Shown: positions 32,854 through 36,904 of the stretch, in pieces
How the letters are laid out: each line of letters begins with the position of its first letter
How positions within the stretch are numbered: the stretch's first letter is position 1
Origin: an uncultured SAR86 cluster bacterium
Lineage (GTDB): Bacteria; Pseudomonadota; Gammaproteobacteria; Magnimaribacterales; AG-339-G14
Direction of reading: 5' to 3'
Assembly: GCA_902561325.1 (NCBI GenBank)
Contig: CACEOL010000011.1
Coordinates: 1-36,904, forward strand
DNA length: 36,904 nucleotides
Notes under the pieces: model-generated
Database searches by the model: none
What the model was told of the DNA's origin: nothing
The model's input: the letters and a program-made list of their open reading frames with translations, nothing else
Made by a program: the position numbers and the translations under genes

Positions 32854-32905
32854 ATAATTTATGTAGTTTAACTTTCAGATATATTTATTTTCAAAAGAAT
32901 TTTTA

Positions 32906-34249
32906 ATGATTGGATTTGAAACAATTGGTAATGCTACTGTTACTGTTTTTGACAATTTTAAGCCAATAATATCTACAGATCCGTGGGTCTACGGTAATCC
33001 ATATTTTGGTAGTTGGGGCCATAAATATAATATACCCAAACAACAAATTGAAAACATACAAAATTCCGAATTTGTATGGTTTTCTCATGGTCATCCAGAT
33101 CATTTAAATGCAGACTCTTTGGACTTGGTTGGCAAGAGCAAAATTTTAATTGCAGATCATTATGGGGACAGAATTATTAACGGGTTAAAAAATAGTAACT
33201 TAAATTGTATTAAGCTGAAAAGTAATCAATGGCTTGATTTATCAGATAATGTGAGAATAAAAAGCTTTTCAGATTGGAATCAAGATTCCTGTCTATTAAT
33301 TGAAATATCAAAAAAAGATATTCTTTTTAATCTAAATGATGGAGCAGCAAAGGGATGGAATAGTACTATAAAGAATATCATCAAAAATTACCGAAATAGG
33401 TTTCTTCTTAAACTCATTAATTGGGGAGATGCAGATATGTTAAATCTTTATGACGAAAATGGACAATTCATTCAGCCTTCAAACCCAAATTCAATTCAAG
33501 TAGGATCTGAGTATTCTAAATATATGAAGTATTGGAACTGTAATTATGCATTGCCATTTTCATCTTTACATACATACGTTCGTCCAGATTCAATACACAT
33601 GAATGAATTTGTTACCCCTTTAAGTAAACACTCCTCAGGTTTTGATAGTTCTGTGGGTGATTTGTTGCCTGCATTTATTCAATGGGATACAAATAGCCAA
33701 ACTTACAAGAAAATCAAAGTTGATAAAAATAAAGAAATATTAACAAACTTATCAGACTATGGTGACAATTGGTCAGATCAGCTTGATAAGAAGGACTTTT
33801 CTTTAATTGAGAAATATTTTAATCAATTTTATCATCTAAAGAAAAATTTTGGGTTTATATGTTTTAAAGTTGGCGGCAGGGAACATTTTATTAAATTTTC
33901 AGATAAGAAAAGCGGCATTATATTTGAAACACCTCGTAAATCTTTAATGGTTGCTGTTGAAAATGAAATTTTTGACGATTTACTAATAGGTAATTTTGCA
34001 AAAACAACATTAGTAAATATTAAAGATCTTTATCCAAACTTTACTCCATATGTTGCTAAATATGGTGATAATGGGCTTGCCAGGTCAAAAGATGAATTAA
34101 GATTGTATTTTGATTTTTACAAAGCTAACTCAATGGATTTTTGGATGGATATGTTTAAATTTAATACTGAAAACATTATAAGAGAATCATTTTCAAATAA
34201 AAGTTTGGTTTTTAAATCAGCAAAAAAAATTAAAAACTGGTTTATTTGA
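32906..34249 (+). CDS. MBL-fold metallohydrolase-like protein (UlaG/CMP-sialate hydroxylase-like)
   Basis: A 447-residue protein with a metallo-beta-lactamase-fold N-terminal half. The metal motif HGHPDH is at residues 61-66 after FVWFSHGH; later, LFNLNDGAAKGW and FLLKLINWGDADM supply possible further ligands. Length and C-terminal extension resemble UlaG-like and CMP-N-acetylneuraminate hydroxylase-like proteins, often found in surface-polysaccharide islands; no Rieske cluster is present. The DNA is visibly more AT-rich than its neighbours, with Asn, Lys and Ile in excess, pointing to transfer. It is alone on the plus strand within the interval bounded by the guaA-like repeats, and has only a weak ribosome binding site (AAAAGAA). 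Activity uncertain. Confidence 0.72.
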   Translation: MIGFETIGNATVTVFDNFKPIISTDPWVYGNPYFGSWGHKYNIPKQQIENIQNSEFVWFSHGHPDHLNADSLDLVGKSKILIADHYGDRIINGLKNSNLNCIKLKSNQWLDLSDNVRIKSFSDWNQDSCLLIEISKKDILFNLNDGAAKGWNSTIKNIIKNYRNRFLLKLINWGDADMLNLYDENGQFIQPSNPNSIQVGSEYSKYMKYWNCNYALPFSSLHTYVRPDSIHMNEFVTPLSKHSSGFDSSVGDLLPAFIQWDTNSQTYKKIKVDKNKEILTNLSDYGDNWSDQLDKKDFSLIEKYFNQFYHLKKNFGFICFKVGGREHFIKFSDKKSGIIFETPRKSLMVAVENEIFDDLLIGNFAKTTLVNIKDLYPNFTPYVAKYGDNGLARSKDELRLYFDFYKANSMDFWMDMFKFNTENIIRESFSNKSLVFKSAKKIKNWFI

Positions 34250-34327
34250 TCTATTAAAAAATATGTCTAACGTTAATTCTCATTCCTACTAAGTAATAGC
34301 CTAATCCGGAAGTCTTATAGATAGGAT

Positions 34328-34338
34328 GTTTCAGAGGC
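34328..34338 (+). repeat. right arm of 11-bp inverted repeat around the MBL gene
   Basis: GTTTCAGAGGC is the reverse complement of the arm at 32767-32777. It is followed by CAT and a run of seven T, so this spot might also serve as a poor terminator for the MBL gene, but no convincing stem forms locally. Confidence 0.38.
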
Positions 34339-34352
34339 ATTTTTTTAAAGAG

Positions 34353-35357
34353 CTAAAAATTAAAATTACTTAAAATAGCAGGAATTATTTCAGATAGAAG
34401 TTGATCAGGAATCTCATGACCAACTCCTTCAAGGATTAACTTTTTTGAATCTGGAATGTTGTCAAATAAATATATTCCATGATCAACTGGTATCAGAGGA
34501 TCTTCGGTGCCGTGAATAACTAAAGTTGGTTTTTTAATAAGTTTTAAACTAGACGCTCTATTTGGGCTGGCCCCAACTGCAGCTATTTGAGCATTTGATG
34601 TATTGATTCCTTGTTCTGTCCTAATTTTTATATCGTTTATAAAAAGGTCTTCATCAAATAGAAAACGAGAACCTCTCAATGATTTTTCAGTTACTAATAA
34701 GGCTTCTTCTTCCCTACCATTCAAATTTAAAATAAAGGATTCTTTCATAGACTTCTTAAAGCGTTCGCTTGGGCCAGATAAGCCAGGAGTATCGAACCCT
34801 GGAGTTGTAAAGAAAAGTGTTAATGATTTAACTCTTTCAGGATATTCTAAGGCCAGTACCTGAGCTATCATTCCACCCATAGATGCTCCTATGATGTGAG
34901 CTTCACTAATACCCATATTATCAAGCAACATGACTCCGTCATTTGCCATATCACTTAAGTTATATTCAGCTGGAGCTGGATTTTCCATATTGAATTTACC
35001 CTCTTCATTAAAAATAAAGCCAAAAATAAATTCAACAAAATATTCTTTCAGAAAATTAGGTAATATCTTAATGAAGCTAATCAATCTAGGCTCTTCTGTA
35101 ACCCAAGTACTCTTTCCTATATCTCGATTATCAAAAATAATGACATGCAAATCATTATCAACTAACTCTTGGATGTACTTTTCAGACCAAACTTTACTGT
35201 TTGAATTTAATCCCATAATCATCAAAACTGCAGGATCTGCTGGATTTCCAAAGGAATTCCACCAAATGTCTAAACCGTTTATTTTTGAAATATTTCCTTC
35301 TTCTGATTCAAGGTTCATGCACAAGAAGGTAAGAATTAAAATTAGTGATTTCTTCAT
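34353..35357 (-). CDS. exported alpha/beta-hydrolase
   Basis: A 334-residue alpha/beta-hydrolase with N-terminal signal sequence (MKKSLILILTFLCMNLESEEG). The nucleophile is Ser159 in GASMGG (157-162), preceded by the typical IIFDNRDIGKST oxyanion-side block; the acid is in HGTEDPLIPV and the His is near 314 in VGHEIPD. A hydrophobic cap (FVEFIFGFIFNEEG) suggests a lipophilic ester substrate. I chose the ATG at 35357, not the longer frame from 35435, because it starts exactly at the signal peptide and because the longer version would run into the crotonase gene. It follows that gene by 16 bases as the second gene of a pair. Lipase/esterase activity is likely, substrate unknown. Confidence 0.83.
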   Translation of the reverse strand: MKKSLILILTFLCMNLESEEGNISKINGLDIWWNSFGNPADPAVLMIMGLNSNSKVWSEKYIQELVDNDLHVIIFDNRDIGKSTWVTEEPRLISFIKILPNFLKEYFVEFIFGFIFNEEGKFNMENPAPAEYNLSDMANDGVMLLDNMGISEAHIIGASMGGMIAQVLALEYPERVKSLTLFFTTPGFDTPGLSGPSERFKKSMKESFILNLNGREEEALLVTEKSLRGSRFLFDEDLFINDIKIRTEQGINTSNAQIAAVGASPNRASSLKLIKKPTLVIHGTEDPLIPVDHGIYLFDNIPDSKKLILEGVGHEIPDQLLSEIIPAILSNFNF

Positions 35358-35373
35358 ACTTAGTTTATTTCCG

Positions 35374-36168
35374 CTATGAGCCTTTGAACTCTGGATCTCG
35401 CTTTTCAATAAAGGATTGCATACCTTCTTTGGCATCCTCGGTGGCTAAAGTAACTCTTCTCATGTTGTCAATCTCCGCAAAGGCTGCTGCCTCTCCAAAT
35501 TCTAAATAAACCTGTGAAGCTCTCTTAATCTCCTGAAGTGCTATAGGAGCACACTGACCTATCTCCCTTGCTATCTCTTTAGCTCTTTCTAATTGTGATC
35601 CTGCAGATACTACCTCTTGGACGAACCCTAACTCCTTAGCCCGAGATGCATTGAATTCATCAGCTCTGAGAAGATGATACATGGCATTTCCCCAACCCGC
35701 TCGTTGAACGTATCGAACATGTGCACCCCCGAAAACTGCCAAGCCTCTTTTGGGTTCTAGTTGACAAAAACGACAATCATCTGCAGCGATAACAATGTCT
35801 GCAGCTAATAATATTTCAATACCAATGGTGTAAGTAATGCCTTGCACAGCAGCTACGATAGGTTTAGTACATCGACGTTTTAAGGCAAAGGCATCGGGTC
35901 GATTTTCAGAAAGTAAAGAGTCTTGGTTAGAATCAGAATTTGGGCCAAAAAAGCGAGGTAAGTCTAGTCCAGACGTAGTGTGTTCTCCTGCAAAACAAAG
36001 AATACCAACCCAAAGTTCCGAGTCCTGTTCAAGTAGCTCTAGGGCCGTAGTTATTCCTTCAAACATTTCAGGAGTAAAACCGTTCATCTTTTCTTGTCGG
36101 TCAATTTCGATAATCAAAGTACTTCCTTCTCTTTCTGTTCTTACTGTGCCATTTGAATTTTGATTCAT
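35374..36168 (-). CDS. enoyl-CoA hydratase/isomerase family protein, two-Glu type
   Basis: A 264-residue crotonase. Unlike the crotonase at 9759, both hydratase-type acids are present: Glu118 in YTIGIEILLAADIV and Glu138 in CRFCQLEPKRG. The oxyanion block is EHTTSGLDLPRFFG near 62-75 rather than the usual AGADL, and the terminal EGMQSFIEKRDPEFKG is typical. The ATG at 36166-36168 has GAGGT at good distance. It forms a pair with the alpha/beta-hydrolase gene downstream, and its start lies 25 bases from the guaA-like repeat copy 2, within the putative inserted module. Hydration of a specific enoyl-CoA is likely, identity unknown. Confidence 0.86.
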   Translation of the reverse strand: MNQNSNGTVRTEREGSTLIIEIDRQEKMNGFTPEMFEGITTALELLEQDSELWVGILCFAGEHTTSGLDLPRFFGPNSDSNQDSLLSENRPDAFALKRRCTKPIVAAVQGITYTIGIEILLAADIVIAADDCRFCQLEPKRGLAVFGGAHVRYVQRAGWGNAMYHLLRADEFNASRAKELGFVQEVVSAGSQLERAKEIAREIGQCAPIALQEIKRASQVYLEFGEAAAFAEIDNMRRVTLATEDAKEGMQSFIEKRDPEFKGS

Positions 36169-36193
36169 ATATTTACCTCATACATACTTCATT

Positions 36194-36214
36194 CTATTCC
36201 CACTCAATAGTACC
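36194..36214 (-). repeat. guaA 3'-end-like direct repeat, copy 2 (putative att scar)
   Basis: On the minus strand this encodes G-T-I-E-W-E followed by TAG, again the GuaA C-terminus. It shares the plus-strand core TCCCACTCAAT (36198-36208) with copy 1 in the same orientation, 3458 bases apart. The differences between copies in the Thr codon, the last Glu codon and the stop codon are all synonymous, as expected for guaA ends from diverged hosts. Confidence 0.55.
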
Positions 36215-36328
36215 ACTCTTAGAAAACCCTTTAATATCAGTACTTTCAGGGCGATAAAATTTACTTAGTTGAAAGTTAGTTACTGAGTTTTGTCCCTTTT
36301 CTCTTATTTTCAGCTGTTTTTGATCCAT
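36194..36328 (-). CDS. 44-residue ORF ending in GuaA-like TIEWE (probably a chimaeric remnant)
   Basis: An ORF from ATG 36328 gives 44 residues, polar and basic at the start (MDQKQLKIREKGQ) and ending DIKGFSKSGTIEWE. The last codons equal those of guaA while the rest does not resemble GMP synthase, and no Shine-Dalgarno sequence precedes the ATG. The frame stays open upstream to 36383. I regard it as inserted DNA fused to an attachment-site remnant; a real small gene cannot be excluded. Confidence 0.3.
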   Translation of the reverse strand: MDQKQLKIREKGQNSVTNFQLSKFYRPESTDIKGFSKSGTIEWE

Positions 36329-36364
36329 ATTAACTAAGCTAGTTGACCATTTTAAGGTTCTTTT

Positions 36365-36544
36365 TTATTCTGAAAGAATTTCTAATTGTCTTTTTTCATA
36401 AACCTCTTTAGAAATTAACTCTTTTTCGTAAAAGTCTTTCAAGTTTTTAAGTTTATACTCTTTAGATTCTTTAAGTTGTTCAGGATTTTCTTTCTTTACT
36501 TTTTCCTCTTTGACGATCGATTTTTTTGCTTTGTTTTCCACCAT
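36365..36544 (-). CDS. 59-residue SHOCT-like miniprotein
   Basis: A 59-codon ORF with ATG at 36542-36544 and TAA at 36365-36367. The first half is highly charged and probably disordered (MVENKAKKSIVKEEKVKKEN). The second half, LKNLKDFYEKELISKEVYE followed by KRQLEIL, closely follows the SHOCT domain consensus, a two-helix oligomerisation or interaction module in which a Gly-Leu-Ile-Thr or similar turn separates the helices (here Leu-Ile-Ser). The Shine-Dalgarno sequence is weak (GGGA close to the start). It lies 13 bases after the SRPBCC gene stop and may be cotranscribed with it. Role unknown. Confidence 0.6.
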   Translation of the reverse strand: MVENKAKKSIVKEEKVKKENPEQLKESKEYKLKNLKDFYEKELISKEVYEKRQLEILSE

Positions 36545-36557
36545 TTCCCAGCAACAT

Positions 36558-36904
36558 CTACTCGATTAGTTGATCATTTAGAGGCCTAAAATTGAGATTT
36601 ACTAGTTTCCGCCATCGCATTTGTCTATAGGAGTAAAAAATGAATGCGTAGATATAGATTGGTAATGTGAAAAGACCAGCATCGATAGAAACCTCATCTG
36701 TATATCGAGTTCCGCCTCCCTCCGATTCTAAAAAAATTAGATGATCCCAAGTTTTTGCTATAGAACCACTTCCATTATCTCTGAGAACCCAATGATCGGA
36801 TTTTTGTGGAAATTCTATACCTATAATTTGTTTTCCGATGGGTAAAAAATGAAATGCGAACATTTTTATGGAGAACTGCCTCTCAACCCATTTTGACGAA
36901 AAGG
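36558..36904 (-). CDS. SRPBCC-superfamily protein, N-terminus cut by window edge
   Basis: The frame is open from 36558 (TAG) to the right edge, giving 115 residues; the internal Met at 36863 is probably not the start, because the upstream codons also look coding (KWVERQFSIK). The C-terminal half, HWVLRDNGSGSIAKTWDHLIFLE followed by GGGTRYTDEVSIDAG, matches polyketide-cyclase/START-like ligand-binding proteins, and a final YAFIFYSYRQMRWRKLV helix closes the cavity. Such proteins bind hydrophobic ligands. Likely upstream partner of the SHOCT-like gene. The family usually has about 150 residues, so only 30-40 should be missing. Confidence 0.68.
   Translation of the reverse strand, partial: FSSKWVERQFSIKMFAFHFLPIGKQIIGIEFPQKSDHWVLRDNGSGSIAKTWDHLIFLESEGGGTRYTDEVSIDAGLFTLPIYIYAFIFYSYRQMRWRKLVNLNFRPLNDQLIE

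Noticed and set aside
34930-35379. 149-codon plus-strand ORF opposite the alpha/beta-hydrolase
   Set aside because: It is the antisense shadow of a well-supported gene and has no recognisable domain or ribosome binding site.
35358-35435. Longer alpha/beta-hydrolase with 26 extra residues
   Set aside because: The extension overlaps the end of the crotonase gene and would put the signal peptide inside the protein.
1-36904. CRISPR array, IS element, integron attC series or prophage
   Set aside because: No evenly spaced repeats, transposase, integrase or phage structural genes were found on either strand.

Overview
The window is AT-rich (by eye about one third G+C), has almost no intergenic space, and carries no rRNA, tRNA, CRISPR array, transposase or integrase. 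Gene content is dominated by aerobic lipid and small-molecule catabolism: acyl-CoA ligase, carboxyltransferase, enoyl-CoA hydratase/isomerases, a CaiB-type CoA-transferase, phytanoyl-CoA-type dioxygenase, SDRs and many GSTs. Together with a lipoprotein, an outer-membrane barrel and a Tat substrate, this suggests a streamlined marine gammaproteobacterium of the SAR86 kind. That placement is inference from style and content; no marker gene here proves it.

Layout. 1-3020 (minus): a probable operon of peptide deformylase, a CIA30-domain protein, an RDRSWGVRP protein and an APH-type phosphotransferase that runs off the left edge. 3134-3625 (plus): a lipoprotein with a good promoter. 3639-6695 (minus): acyl-CoA ligase directly abutting an acyl-CoA carboxyltransferase. 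6874-6981 (plus): a 35-residue membrane miniprotein. 6982-9712 (minus): VOC protein, Met-rich outer-membrane protein, PhyH dioxygenase. 9759-10574 (plus): crotonase. 10575-15526 (minus): a five-gene unit of hydroxy-acid oxidase, class III aminotransferase, CmcJ-like protein, NTF2-like protein and MDR reductase. 15598-16377 (plus): SDR. 16380-18419 (minus): NTF2-like protein plus Tat-exported PhoD-like phosphatase. 18503-20582 (plus): amidase and methyltransferase. 20571-23210 (minus): iota-carbonic-anhydrase-like protein, FAD monooxygenase, aldo/keto reductase. 23263-24087 (plus): SDR. 24112-31481 (minus): a nine-gene unit with six GST-family genes, a CoA-transferase, a PAP2 phosphatase and a membrane protein. 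31609-32331 (plus): enoyl-CoA isomerase.

The right end (about 32.4-36.9 kb) is different. A GFA-family gene, a very AT-rich MBL-fold gene, an alpha/beta hydrolase, a crotonase, a SHOCT miniprotein and an SRPBCC fragment lie around two direct repeats that each spell, in frame and with stop, the C-terminal codons of GMP synthase (TIEWE-stop). The 3' end of guaA is a known insertion site for genomic islands, so I read these as attachment-site scars separating inserted modules. No integrase is visible, so the event is either old or driven from outside the window.

Most interesting points: the guaA-like scars; the polycistronic GST array; the divergent iota-CA-like protein that keeps the three key positions I recall for the family; the hydroxy-acid oxidase/transaminase/CmcJ unit; and two small genes (35 and 59 residues) that ordinary gene calling would miss.
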